A stretch of DNA of 19,336 nt. Source: Lysobacteraceae bacterium (GTDB lineage: Bacteria > Pseudomonadota > Gammaproteobacteria > Xanthomonadales > Xanthomonadaceae). The DNA lies in assembly GCA_027483745.1 (NCBI GenBank), contig JAIXTZ010000048.1, forward strand, positions 1 through 19,336. Reading direction: 5' to 3'. A program made the translations under genes and the position numbers. Each line of letters starts with the position of its first letter. The stretch's first letter is position 1. Positions 1-6,527 of the stretch are shown here, piece after piece. Under the pieces are notes generated by a model. That model was not told the origin of the DNA, made no database searches, and saw only the letters and a program-made list of their open reading frames with translations.

Positions 1-530
1 ATGGCGATGTGCGCCAGGTTGCCGTTGGTGATCCACATCTTCGCGCCGTTGATCACCCAATCACCGCCGTCCTTCTTCGCGGTGGTCTTCATGTTGGCCG
101 GGTCGGAGCCGCCGTGCGGCTCGGTGAGGCCGAAGCAGCCGATGATCTCGGCCTTCGCCATGCCCGGCAGGTAGCGCTGGCGCTGCTCCTCGCTGCCGTA
201 GGCGTAGATCGGGTACATGCACAGCGAGCTCTGCACCGAGACGAAGCTGCGGATGCCGGAATCACCGCGCTCGAGTTCCTGGCAGATCAGGCCGTAGCTG
301 ACGGCATTGAGGCCGGCGCAGCCGTACTGCTCCGGCAGCGAGGAGCCCAGCAGGCCCATCGACGCGATCTCGGGCACCAGCTCCTTCGGGAAGCGGCCCT
401 GGTCGAAGCAGTCGCCGATGATCGGGATCACCTTCTCGTCGGTGAAGCGGGCGACGGCGTCCTGGACGGCGCGCTCTTCCTCGGACAGCAGCGAACGGAT
501 GTCGAACAGATCGGTCGGGTTCAGGGGCAT
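1..530 (-). CDS. gcdH: Glutaryl-CoA dehydrogenase, N-terminal part (cut by window edge)
   Basis: The first 176 residues of an acyl-CoA dehydrogenase-family flavoenzyme are present. Full members are about 390 aa, so the C-terminal half, with the catalytic Glu, lies outside the window. The sequence resembles mitochondrial and bacterial glutaryl-CoA dehydrogenase more than generic acyl-CoA dehydrogenases: SVQSSLCMYPIYAYGSEEQR (about residues 98-117) followed by the FAD/substrate-site segment CFGLTEPHGGSDP (132-144) and KMWITNG (164-170). By family knowledge it oxidatively decarboxylates glutaryl-CoA to crotonyl-CoA in lysine/tryptophan breakdown, in the cytoplasm, passing electrons to ETF. The ATG at 528-530 is chosen because the protein then begins MPLNPTDLFDI, as expected for the family. 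No strong Shine-Dalgarno precedes it; only a weak GAGCGAG is seen. A perfect hairpin lies 20 nt upstream. Confidence 0.9.
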   Translation of the reverse strand, partial: MPLNPTDLFDIRSLLSEEERAVQDAVARFTDEKVIPIIGDCFDQGRFPKELVPEIASMGLLGSSLPEQYGCAGLNAVSYGLICQELERGDSGIRSFVSVQSSLCMYPIYAYGSEEQRQRYLPGMAKAEIIGCFGLTEPHGGSDPANMKTTAKKDGGDWVINGAKMWITNGNLAHIA

Positions 531-550
531 GGCGGGCTCGCTCGGAATGG

Positions 551-576
551 GAAGAGGCCGGAAAACCGGCCTCTTC
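551..576 (-). terminator. Perfect 11-bp hairpin between the glycine-zipper gene and gcdH
   Basis: Arms 551-561 (GAAGAGGCCGG) and 566-576 pair perfectly around a 4-nt loop, which reads TTTT on the minus strand. It lies downstream of the glycine-zipper gene's stop at 642 and only 20 nt upstream of the gcdH start. There is no real U-tract after it on the minus strand, only CTTC, so an intrinsic terminator is plausible but weak. It could instead act as a leader structure of gcdH. Confidence 0.55.
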
Positions 577-641
577 GGAACGCTTGGATTGTAGCCCAGC
601 TGGCCCGGCGCCTGCCGCCCCGCGGTGACGGCGGCGTGCGC

Positions 642-1331
642 TCAGCCTTGGGTGTCGACGACCGGGGCCGGGTTGGCGACGATGATCACGCCGTCCTTGA
701 TCGGCAGGCGCTCGCCCGGCTTGTCGACGGTCCGCACCGTGCCGCTTTGGCCCTCGTAGGTCCAGCGCACGTCGTAGCCCACGACCTTGTCCCTTTCACC
801 CAGCTGGATCGTGTCGCCAGGCTTCTCGTCGAGGCGGAGGCTCTTCACCTCGCCTTCCAGCGCGTACTGCACGTCGTAGCCCACGACCTCTTCACGCGGC
901 TCGCTGACGGTCCGGCAGTCCTGCACGGTCTCGTTGTAACGACGGCCGCCCGTGTGGTTGCGGTCGATCTCGCGCCCCGCGTAGCCGCCGGCAACGACGC
1001 CCGCGACCGTCGCGGCGTCGCGCCCGCGGCCGCCGCCCACCTGGTTGCCGATCAAGCCGCCGACGAGGGCACCGACCACCATGCCGTCCTTGTCGCCGAA
1101 GCGTTCCTGGGCGCGGCGCTCGACCACGCGGTCTTCGCAGACCTGGCGCGTGCCGGTGACGGTTTCCTTGATCGGCGTGGCGGCCAACACGTTGGCGAGG
1201 ATGGGCTCCTTCACGGTGATCGGATCGGCCGAGACGACATCGGCGTAGGTCGGGCCGAAGACGTTGTAGGCGCCGACGGCGGCGCCGGCCGCAAGGACGA
1301 CGCCGATGGCGATGAGGGTCTTGGTGTTCAT
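642..1331 (-). CDS. Glycine-zipper 2TM domain envelope protein (YcfJ-like)
   Basis: A 229-aa protein. It has an N-terminal hydrophobic segment (residues 5-22, signal or anchor), a central glycine zipper (about 84-120, with repeated GxxxG spacing and a break around 98-108), and a C-terminal region made of two copies of a 34-residue unit starting at residues 150 and 184, each beginning VVGYDV. Glycine-zipper 2TM proteins (YcfJ/SlyB/Rick_17kDa type) are envelope proteins of poorly known function. The start is the ATG at 1329-1331, preceded by GGGGAA on the minus strand, and it gives a clean signal/anchor. The much longer open frame upstream runs antisense through the TatD gene and is not coding. 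The single-gene unit is divergent from the DUF6116 gene. A second, shorter glycine-zipper gene lies at 3445-3927. Confidence 0.85.
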   Translation of the reverse strand: MNTKTLIAIGVVLAAGAAVGAYNVFGPTYADVVSADPITVKEPILANVLAATPIKETVTGTRQVCEDRVVERRAQERFGDKDGMVVGALVGGLIGNQVGGGRGRDAATVAGVVAGGYAGREIDRNHTGGRRYNETVQDCRTVSEPREEVVGYDVQYALEGEVKSLRLDEKPGDTIQLGERDKVVGYDVRWTYEGQSGTVRTVDKPGERLPIKDGVIIVANPAPVVDTQG

Positions 1332-1349
1332 GGCATTCCCCAGGGTGGA

Positions 1350-1367
1350 CAGCGCATTCGTGCGCTG
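1350..1367 (-). other. Short perfect hairpin in the leader of the glycine-zipper gene
   Basis: Arms 1350-1356 (CAGCGCA) and 1361-1367 (TGCGCTG) pair perfectly around a 4-nt loop, which is TTCG on the plus strand and CGAA on the minus strand. On the minus strand it lies 18 nt upstream of the ATG, inside the presumed 5' leader. Function unknown; it may protect the mRNA or modulate ribosome access. Confidence 0.5.
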
Positions 1368-1408
1368 GGCCAGACCATGCCGCGGCCAAACTGAACAACG
1401 GCCGAAAA

Positions 1409-1414
1409 TGTCAA
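1409..1414 (-). promoter_or_regulatory. Consensus -35 hexamer TTGACA upstream of the glycine-zipper gene
   Basis: The minus strand reads TTGACA, a perfect sigma70 -35 hexamer, about 78 nt upstream of the ATG at 1331. No good -10 follows at 16-18 nt (the sequence there is GTTTGG-like), so this is a partial promoter call. If real, the leader would contain the 1350-1367 hairpin. Confidence 0.3.
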
Positions 1415-1437
1415 CGAATGTGATCCTCGCGGAGCGG

Positions 1438-1443
1438 TATCGT
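1438..1443 (+). promoter_or_regulatory. -10-like TATCGT before the DUF6116 gene
   Basis: TATCGT lies 26 nt upstream of the ATG at 1470. Its spacing and form match similar TANNNT hexamers in front of several other genes in this window. No convincing -35 is visible. The leader contains CCGGAG, a weak Shine-Dalgarno, 7 nt before the start. Confidence 0.35.
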
Positions 1444-1469
1444 GGGGTCCTGTTCACCGGAGCTCGACC

Positions 1470-1736
1470 ATGCGTTCCTTCCTGATCGGTCCCCTGCTGC
1501 AGTTCGCCGCCAAGCTGCGTTTCAAGTGGCTGTTCCTCGCCACGCTGGCGCTGTTTGTGTTGACGCTGCTGGTGCCGGACCCCTTCCCCTTCGCTGACGA
1601 AGTCCTGTTCGGCCTCGCCACGCTCGTCCTGTCGCAGTGGAAAAAGCGCGGCGAACCCCAGGTCGGCGAGGCGTCGACGGCGCCGGACCCGGCCGTGATC
1701 GATCTGCCCCGCGACCAGGTGCGCCGCGAGGGCTGA
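1470..1736 (+). CDS. Small DUF6116-type membrane protein
   Basis: An 88-aa protein. The basic N-terminal segment FAAKLRFKWLF is followed by one long hydrophobic stretch (about residues 22-36, ending LLVPDPFPFADE), a second hydrophobic stretch (about 42-54), then SQWKKRG and a polar tail. The PFADE...LL..WKKR layout matches a small family I recall from Xanthomonadaceae as DUF6116, of unknown function. This is recognition from memory, not a search. Two inner-membrane helices are likely. Its stop (TGA 1734-1736) directly abuts the GTG start of the TatD-family gene, so the two are probably co-transcribed and translationally coupled. Confidence 0.75.
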   Translation: MRSFLIGPLLQFAAKLRFKWLFLATLALFVLTLLVPDPFPFADEVLFGLATLVLSQWKKRGEPQVGEASTAPDPAVIDLPRDQVRREG

Positions 1737-2498
1737 GTGCGGCTCTACGACAGCCACAGCCACTTCGACGCGCCGGAGTTCGATGCCGACCGGGCGTCGG
1801 TCCTCGAACGCGCCGAAGCGGCCGGCGTCACGCAGCAGCTGGTGCCGGCCGTGGCGTTCCGCACGTGGCCAGCGCTGAAGGCGACCTGCGCCCTGCGATC
1901 GGGCCTGAAGGCCGCGTACGGGCTGCACCCGATGTACCTCGACGAGCACCGTCCGAGGCATATCGACGCCCTGCCCGACTGGATCGAACGCGAGCGGCCC
2001 GCCGCGGTCGGCGAATGCGGCCTCGACTTCTTCGTCGACGGCCTCAACCCGGAATCGCAGCGGTTCTATTTCACCCGCCAGCTGGAGATCGCCCGCGATT
2101 TCCGCCTCCCGGTGGTGCTCCATGCGCGGCGCGCGGTGGACGAGGTGATCGCCACGATCCGCCGCGTTGGCGGGCTGCGCGGCGTGGTGCACAGCTGGTC
2201 GGGCAGCGAGGAACAAGCGGCGCAGCTCTACCGGCTCGGCTTCTCGTTGGGCATCGGCGGCCCAGTCACCTTCGAACGCGCCCAACGCCTTCGGCGCACC
2301 GTCGCGACGATGCCGCTCGAGCACCTGCTGCTCGAAACCGACAGCCCGGACCAGCCGGACGCCGCACGGCGGGGCCAGCGCAACGAGCCCGCCTTCCTCG
2401 TCGACGTACTGCGCGAGGTAGCGCGGCTGCGGGGCGTGGACGAATCGGTGATCGCCGAAGCGACGCGGCGCAACGCGGAAGCACTGTTCGGCGCCTGA
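1737..2498 (+). CDS. TatD-family metal-dependent hydrolase
   Basis: A 253-aa TIM-barrel amidohydrolase-superfamily protein of the TatD/YcfH/YjjV group, close to the family's usual 250-265 aa. Metal ligands are all visible: H7 and H9 in DSHSHFD, E93 in GECGLD, H129 in VLHAR, H152 in VHSWSG, and D202 in LLLETDSPDQP. Family members are divalent-metal-dependent 3'-5' exonucleases or DNases, some acting on D-aminoacyl-tRNA, and are cytoplasmic. The exact substrate here is unknown. The start is GTG at 1737, immediately after the upstream stop codon; the motif begins at residue 5, so a later start is impossible. It converges on tcdA with a 38-bp gap that holds no clear terminator. Confidence 0.93.
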   Translation: MRLYDSHSHFDAPEFDADRASVLERAEAAGVTQQLVPAVAFRTWPALKATCALRSGLKAAYGLHPMYLDEHRPRHIDALPDWIERERPAAVGECGLDFFVDGLNPESQRFYFTRQLEIARDFRLPVVLHARRAVDEVIATIRRVGGLRGVVHSWSGSEEQAAQLYRLGFSLGIGGPVTFERAQRLRRTVATMPLEHLLLETDSPDQPDAARRGQRNEPAFLVDVLREVARLRGVDESVIAEATRRNAEALFGA

Positions 2499-2536
2499 AC
2501 CGAAAAGCGCCGAGCGAGCGGCAAGCGCGTGGTTCT

Positions 2537-3343
2537 TCAGTCCGCTTTCTTCAACAGCATCTCGATGGCCTTGCCGGCCGCGACGAAGGCGAAGGTGCCG
2601 GTGAGGTGCGTCGCCGCCCCGAGGCCGGTGCCGCAGTCCAGCTTCAGGGCCGCATCGGGATCGAGCGCCGGCCGCAGGCCGCACACCGTGCCGTCCGCCT
2701 GCGGGTAGCGGACGTTCTCGAGCGAATAGACCGCAGGCACGCCGAAGTAGCGGTCCTTGTTCTTCGGGAAGTTGAACTCGCCGCGTAGCTTCTTGCGGAC
2801 CAGGGCCAGCAGCGCATCGTGCTCGGTGCGCGACAGGTCGCGAACGCGGACGAGGGTCGGGTCGATGCGCCCGCCGGCCGAACCCACCACGACGATCGGC
2901 TGCTTGCGACGCCGGCAGAAGGCGATGGTCTCGACCTTGGCCCGGAAGCTGTCGAAGGCATCCAGCACGAGGTCGAAGCCGCCCTCCAGCTGTTCCGCGA
3001 GGTTGGCCGGGGTCACGAAGGCCGCGACCGCGCGCACGTCCAGCGCGGGATTGATCCGACGGAAGCGCTCCGCCAGCACCTCGACCTTCGACCGGCCGTA
3101 CTCGCCGTCCAGCGCATGCAGCTGGCGGTTGGTGTTGGAGACGCAGAGGTCGTCGGCATCGATCAGCGTGAGCCGGCCGACCCCGCTGCGCACCAGCGCT
3201 TCGGCGGCCCAGGAGCCCACGCCGCCGAGGCCGATAACCGCGACATGCTTGCCGGCCAATCGGGCCACGGTGCCCGCGCCGTACAGGCGGTCGATGCCGG
3301 CAAAGCGGGGATCGAGCGACGGGAGTTCGGTGCGAGACATCAT
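2537..3343 (-). CDS. tcdA: tRNA threonylcarbamoyladenosine dehydratase (ct6A37 synthase)
   Basis: A 268-aa E1-like (ThiF/MoeB superfamily) adenylating enzyme. The nucleotide-binding loop VIGLGGVGSWAAEAL is at about residues 36-50, then IDADDLCVSNTNRQ (61-74), the usual aspartate and Asn/Arg signature of TcdA (CsdL/YgdL). Near the C-terminus are YPQADGTVC and LDCGTGLGAA, also typical of TcdA. By family knowledge it uses ATP to cyclise t6A at tRNA position 37 to ct6A. It is encoded alone. Start: two tandem ATGs (3341-3343 and 3338-3340) and an in-frame GTG at 3349 are all possible. I see no Shine-Dalgarno before any of them. The first ATG is used, and a leaderless or near-leaderless start is possible. 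Confidence 0.93.
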   Translation of the reverse strand: MMSRTELPSLDPRFAGIDRLYGAGTVARLAGKHVAVIGLGGVGSWAAEALVRSGVGRLTLIDADDLCVSNTNRQLHALDGEYGRSKVEVLAERFRRINPALDVRAVAAFVTPANLAEQLEGGFDLVLDAFDSFRAKVETIAFCRRRKQPIVVVGSAGGRIDPTLVRVRDLSRTEHDALLALVRKKLRGEFNFPKNKDRYFGVPAVYSLENVRYPQADGTVCGLRPALDPDAALKLDCGTGLGAATHLTGTFAFVAAGKAIEMLLKKAD

Positions 3344-3408
3344 CCGCACAGTGTAAGCGGCGTCAGCGCGCGCGCCGAAGCGACGGCTCGCGTTCAGTTC
3401 GCACGGAC

Positions 3409-3414
3409 TAGCGT
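3409..3414 (+). promoter_or_regulatory. -10-like TAGCGT before the glycine-zipper lipoprotein gene
   Basis: The context is CTAGCGTTCGG, with 30 nt from the hexamer to the ATG at 3445. The same CTAGCGTTC string recurs upstream of the symporter gene at 11146-11154. A TTCAGT at 3393-3398 could be a poor -35, but its spacing of about 10 bp is wrong, so only the -10 is proposed. Confidence 0.4.
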
Positions 3415-3444
3415 TCGGGCACCAACGCCCCCGGGAGATCCGCC

Positions 3445-3927
3445 ATGACGACCCGTTCCATCCCGCGCCCAGCGCTCGCCCTTGGCCTCATCGCTGCCGC
3501 CGTCCTCTCGGCCTGCAGCACCCAGCCGACCACGCGCCGCTATGCGCAGTACGAGCCGGCGCCCTACCAGGAGCCGCAGCGTTGCTACGACTGTGGCACC
3601 GTCGAAACCATCGTCCGCGTCTACGGTGCGCGGGAGAACACCCGTACGGGCGCCGTGATCGGCGGCGTGCTCGGCGCCATCGTCGGCCGTGAGCTGGCCG
3701 ACGACAGCAGCAAGGGTCGCCGCAACACCGCCACCGTCGCCGGCGCCGCGGCCGGCGCGCTCGCCGGCAATGCCATCGAGAACCGGGCCAACGAAGAGAG
3801 CTTCGACGTCACCGTCCGCATGGACGACGGCCGCCGCCTCACCGTCAACGTGACCGCGCTGCCCAACGGCGTGCGCAACGGCGCCTACGTGCGCTACGAC
3901 GGCCGCCGACTGCAGGCGCTGCGCTGA
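3445..3927 (+). CDS. Outer-membrane lipoprotein with glycine-zipper 2TM domain
   Basis: A 160-aa protein. It has a signal peptide with lipobox LSAC (lipidated Cys24), a CYDC pair (C47, C50) followed by GTVETI, then a glycine zipper (about residues 68-112: TGAVIGGVLGAIVG and VAGAAAGALAG separated by a charged loop), and a C-terminal beta-rich tail with DDGRR and YDGRR motifs. The layout matches SlyB/Pcp/17-kDa antigen-type lipoproteins, which sit in the outer membrane and are linked to envelope stability. The precise role here is unknown. GGGAG at 3433-3437, 7 nt before the ATG, supports the start. It is divergent from tcdA and is followed after 58 nt by the cytochrome gene. Confidence 0.88.
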   Translation: MTTRSIPRPALALGLIAAAVLSACSTQPTTRRYAQYEPAPYQEPQRCYDCGTVETIVRVYGARENTRTGAVIGGVLGAIVGRELADDSSKGRRNTATVAGAAAGALAGNAIENRANEESFDVTVRMDDGRRLTVNVTALPNGVRNGAYVRYDGRRLQALR

Positions 3928-3935
3928 CGGCCTGC

Positions 3936-3941
3936 TATCGT
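3936..3941 (+). promoter_or_regulatory. -10-like TATCGT before the cytochrome c'-like gene
   Basis: The context GCTATCGTTCC resembles the CTAGCGTTC boxes at 3408 and 11146. It lies 44 nt before the preferred ATG (3986) and 29 nt before the alternative ATG (3971). Weak call resting on similarity to the other boxes in this window. Confidence 0.3.
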
Positions 3942-3985
3942 TCCGCCGCCGGCAGGTCGCCGGCGGCGAAATGGAGCGGAAGGCA

Positions 3986-4384
3986 ATGCGTAGCGTGGTG
4001 ACCCTGATCCTCGGACTGTTCGTGGGCGCGATGCTCACCGTCATCGCCCTCAACAGCCTGAAAAAGGGCACGGCCTACCCGAATGGCGTGATGGCCGTCA
4101 TGTCGGCCCAGATGGGCCAGCTTGACGCCCGCCTCAAGGCCAAGGCCTGCGCCGGTCCCGACCTCGAAGCCAACCTCGGCACGCTCGCCGCCTTGGGCAA
4201 CGACCTCGAACCCGCGTTCCTGCCGACGCCCGACGACGAAGCCTTCAGCAAGTACGCCTCGGATTACCGGGCGGCCGTCGATGCCGCCTTGGCCACCGCG
4301 CCCGCCGACTGCGACGCTGCGGCAAAGTCCCTCAACGCCATCAGCGCGACCTGCAAGGCCTGCCACCAGCAGTTCAAGGGCTGA
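3986..4384 (+). CDS. Membrane-anchored cytochrome c'/c556-like protein
   Basis: A 132-aa protein. An N-terminal hydrophobic segment (about residues 4-23) is followed by a short basic patch (LKKG), a helical region, and a single haem c site CKACH (C123, C126, H127) five residues before the C-terminus. A C-terminal CxxCHxxF site after a four-helix region is the signature of the cytochrome c'/c556 family. Length is typical. The N-terminal segment has no obvious AxA cleavage site, so a membrane tether facing the periplasm is inferred. Cys55 and Cys109 could form a disulfide. The ATG at 3986 is preferred because GGAG at 3973-3976 is 9 nt upstream; an in-frame ATG at 3971 would add five residues. 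The 3' end overlaps the convergent hydrolase gene by 11 bp. Confidence 0.8.
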   Translation: MRSVVTLILGLFVGAMLTVIALNSLKKGTAYPNGVMAVMSAQMGQLDARLKAKACAGPDLEANLGTLAALGNDLEPAFLPTPDDEAFSKYASDYRAAVDAALATAPADCDAAAKSLNAISATCKACHQQFKG

Positions 4385-5174
4385 GGCCGCCCCGCACTCC
4401 GGGCCACCAGTCGGCGATCGCCTCGGAGACCGCCCTCGGCTCCCGCATCCACGCGAAGTGATCGGCCGCCACGCCGAGCTGCTCGGCGTGCAGCACGCGT
4501 TCGCTCGCCGAGCGGGTGCCTGTGGCCGCAGTGAGGGCCCGCAGCGACGCCGCCGGCACCAAGCGATCCTGTGCGAGCCGCACGCCGAGGAATGGCAGGT
4601 CCAAGGCGGCGATGCGCTCGCCCAGGCGCTCGGGCAGCCCCGGCAATCCGTCGTAGTGGCCGCGCCGCACCGTCTGCGCCCAATCGCGCATCAACTGCCC
4701 GGCCTCGCGGCCCGCGAAACCGAGGCGGTGCCCTGGGTAGCTGCCGACCGCGCGCGTCAGTGGCGGCAACACATGGCCGAAGGACCCCACCAGCCAGCGC
4801 AACGGCGACGGGAAGAGACGCCAATGCGGGACGCCGCTGCCCACCGCGACCAGGCCTTCCGCACCACCATGCAGGGCCGCCGCCATCACCGCGAACTGCG
4901 CACCGATGCTGTGGCCGCCGTAGAGCATCGCCACCCCTGGGTGCGCGGCGGCCAGTGCCGCGCGGCTGGCCGGGATGTCGTCCATCAGCAATTCCCGATA
5001 GCCCCAATCGTGGCGTCGGGAGGGCCGCGCCGGGTGCGCGCCGGTGCCTCGCCACTCGTGGACGCCGAGGGCGATGCCCCGTTCGGCCAAGGCCGCCGAC
5101 AGTCGTTCGTACTTGCGCGCGGGGACGCCCAGCGCGGGGAGCCACAGCAGGGCGGCGATCGGAGAAGCGGACAT
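4374..5174 (-). CDS. Alpha/beta-fold hydrolase (COG4757-like)
   Basis: A 266-aa single-domain alpha/beta hydrolase. The nucleophile elbow is GGHSIGAQ (S89 in GxSxG), a likely acid is D203 (AQDRLVP) and the catalytic His is H239 (DHFAW). The oxyanion-side strand is ALLWLPALGVPARKY near the N-terminus, and EWRGTGAHPARPSRRHDWGYRE-like sequence follows (about residues 40-61). This matches the predicted esterase/hydrolase group COG4757. Substrate unknown; cytoplasmic, with no signal peptide. The ATG at 5172-5174 is chosen over an in-frame start eight codons upstream because it gives MSASPIAALLWLPALG directly. The stop lies inside the 3' end of the cytochrome gene (11-bp convergent overlap). Confidence 0.85.
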   Translation of the reverse strand: MSASPIAALLWLPALGVPARKYERLSAALAERGIALGVHEWRGTGAHPARPSRRHDWGYRELLMDDIPASRAALAAAHPGVAMLYGGHSIGAQFAVMAAALHGGAEGLVAVGSGVPHWRLFPSPLRWLVGSFGHVLPPLTRAVGSYPGHRLGFAGREAGQLMRDWAQTVRRGHYDGLPGLPERLGERIAALDLPFLGVRLAQDRLVPAASLRALTAATGTRSASERVLHAEQLGVAADHFAWMREPRAVSEAIADWWPGVRGGLSP

Positions 5175-5292
5175 GGTCGCGAGGATCGCCGAAAGCACCC
5201 GCCGACGTCACGTGGCGCGGGGCGGCCGGGAAGGGCCGTGGCGCCGCTCGCAAAACTGCGTCACCGCGTCGGAGGAGCGCGCGACCATGCGC

Positions 5293-5298
5293 TAATCT
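5293..5298 (+). promoter_or_regulatory. -10-like TAATCT before the HD-GYP-like gene
   Basis: TAATCT lies 66 nt upstream of the ATG at 5365, within the 190-bp divergent gap between the hydrolase and HD-GYP-like genes. No clear -35 is visible. The rest of the gap shows no other feature I can support. Confidence 0.25.
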
Positions 5299-5364
5299 CG
5301 CCGCTCAAGTCTGTGCCCCAAGCCCCCGCCCCGCTTGGCGTTTCGGACTCCCTCGGAGCCCCCC

Positions 5365-6519
5365 ATGCGATTCAGGCCCCTGCCGGACATCCCCATCCAG
5401 GTCGGCGACGCCCTGCCCTTCACCGTGTTCGACCGGACGGGCAAGGCGCTGCTGGTCAAGGGCCACGTCATCGACAGCGACTTGATGCTGGTGCGCCTCC
5501 AGGAGCGCGGCATGGTCGAGGACAGTGTCGGCGGGGTGCGGATCGAATCCGGACGCCCGGAGGAGCCGCGGCCTCGCGTCGTCGAAGAGCGGCAGACGGT
5601 CCGACTGCGCGACGCGCAGGACGAACTCACGCTGATCCACCGCGATCTTCTCGCAGGCACTGCGACACAGACCACGGCCCGGGTGTCCGCACTCGCGGTG
5701 CAGCTTCGCGACGCCTACGAGCAGGACCCGGACCAGGCCATGGGCCTGCTCCAGCTCGAGGCCACCGACCATCGCCTGTCGCGGCGCCTGATGCACGCGG
5801 CGGTGCTGACCCAGGTCCTTGCGCTGCCGAGCGGCCTCCCGGCCGACCATCGCCTGAGCCTGATGTGTGCCGCACTGACCTTCGACGTGGCGCTGGCGCC
5901 CATGAGCGAGCAGCTGGCGGCGCAGACGACCCCACTCTCCGAAGCGCAATGGCGGGCGATCCAGGCGCATACGCTGGAAGGCGTCGACCTGCTGCAGCGC
6001 TGCGGGGTCAACGACCCGATCTGGCTGGAGGCCGTGCGCGACCACCACGAGCGCGTCGATGGCACCGGCTATCCGCGCGGGCTGCGCGGCGACACCGTGT
6101 CCATCGAAGCGCGCATCCTCGGCATCGTCGACATCTACAGCGCGATGATCCGTCCGCGCGCCTATCGGGATGCCCAGCCGTCGAGGATCGCCCTCCGCGA
6201 CATCTTCCTCGAGCGCGGCCAACGCATCGACGAGCGCCTGGCGCTGCTGTTCATCAAGGAGCTCGGGGTCTACCCACCGGGAACCATGGTCAAGCTCGCC
6301 AACGGCGAGATCGCCGTGGCGGTGCGGCGAACCACGGACGGCGCGCACCCGCAGCTGCGCTGCGTGATCGGCAGGGACGGAGCACCGCTGGCTTATCCGC
6401 AGATCCGCGACAGCCGGAACCCCGAGACGGCCATCGCCGAGATCGTCTCGGCCTCGCAGTACCGCGCCGGCTTGGGTAGCCTCAACGTCCTCTGGGCACG
6501 CGGCGCGACCGCCGGATAA
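5365..6519 (+). CDS. HD-GYP domain protein with a degenerate metal site
   Basis: A 384-aa cytoplasmic protein. Residues about 8-60 form an N-terminal module (VGDALPFTVFDRTGKALLVKG...) often seen ahead of PilZ or HD-GYP domains. An HD-GYP domain spans about 140-300, with HHERVDGTGYP intact at 227-237, the upstream His at 202 (AHTLEG) and the VD aspartate at 256. The HD dyad itself reads FD (F173-D174), and the Lys of the usual HDIGK is missing (FDVAL). Active HD-GYP proteins hydrolyse cyclic di-GMP; loss of a metal-ligand His suggests weak or lost activity, or a sensor role. A C-terminal extension of about 80 residues follows. CGGAG 6 nt before the ATG supports this start. DUF456 follows after 8 nt, so the two probably share a transcript. 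Confidence 0.85.
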   Translation: MRFRPLPDIPIQVGDALPFTVFDRTGKALLVKGHVIDSDLMLVRLQERGMVEDSVGGVRIESGRPEEPRPRVVEERQTVRLRDAQDELTLIHRDLLAGTATQTTARVSALAVQLRDAYEQDPDQAMGLLQLEATDHRLSRRLMHAAVLTQVLALPSGLPADHRLSLMCAALTFDVALAPMSEQLAAQTTPLSEAQWRAIQAHTLEGVDLLQRCGVNDPIWLEAVRDHHERVDGTGYPRGLRGDTVSIEARILGIVDIYSAMIRPRAYRDAQPSRIALRDIFLERGQRIDERLALLFIKELGVYPPGTMVKLANGEIAVAVRRTTDGAHPQLRCVIGRDGAPLAYPQIRDSRNPETAIAEIVSASQYRAGLGSLNVLWARGATAG

Positions 6520-6527
6520 GGACGACG

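Noticed and set aside
2499..2536. A terminator between the converging TatD-family and tcdA genes
   Set aside because: The 38-bp gap shows no convincing stem-loop followed by a U-tract on either strand.
642..2684. A 680-codon minus-strand open frame covering the glycine-zipper gene and beyond
   Set aside because: Only its last 229 codons (from 1331) look like protein with a signal/anchor and a known domain. The rest is antisense to the DUF6116 and TatD genes and is Arg/Ala/His-rich, as GC-rich shadow frames are.
4122..6479. A 785-codon plus-strand open frame
   Set aside because: It runs through the cytochrome, hydrolase and HD-GYP regions in the wrong frame with Pro/Arg/Ala-rich composition and no motif. 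It is a shadow frame.
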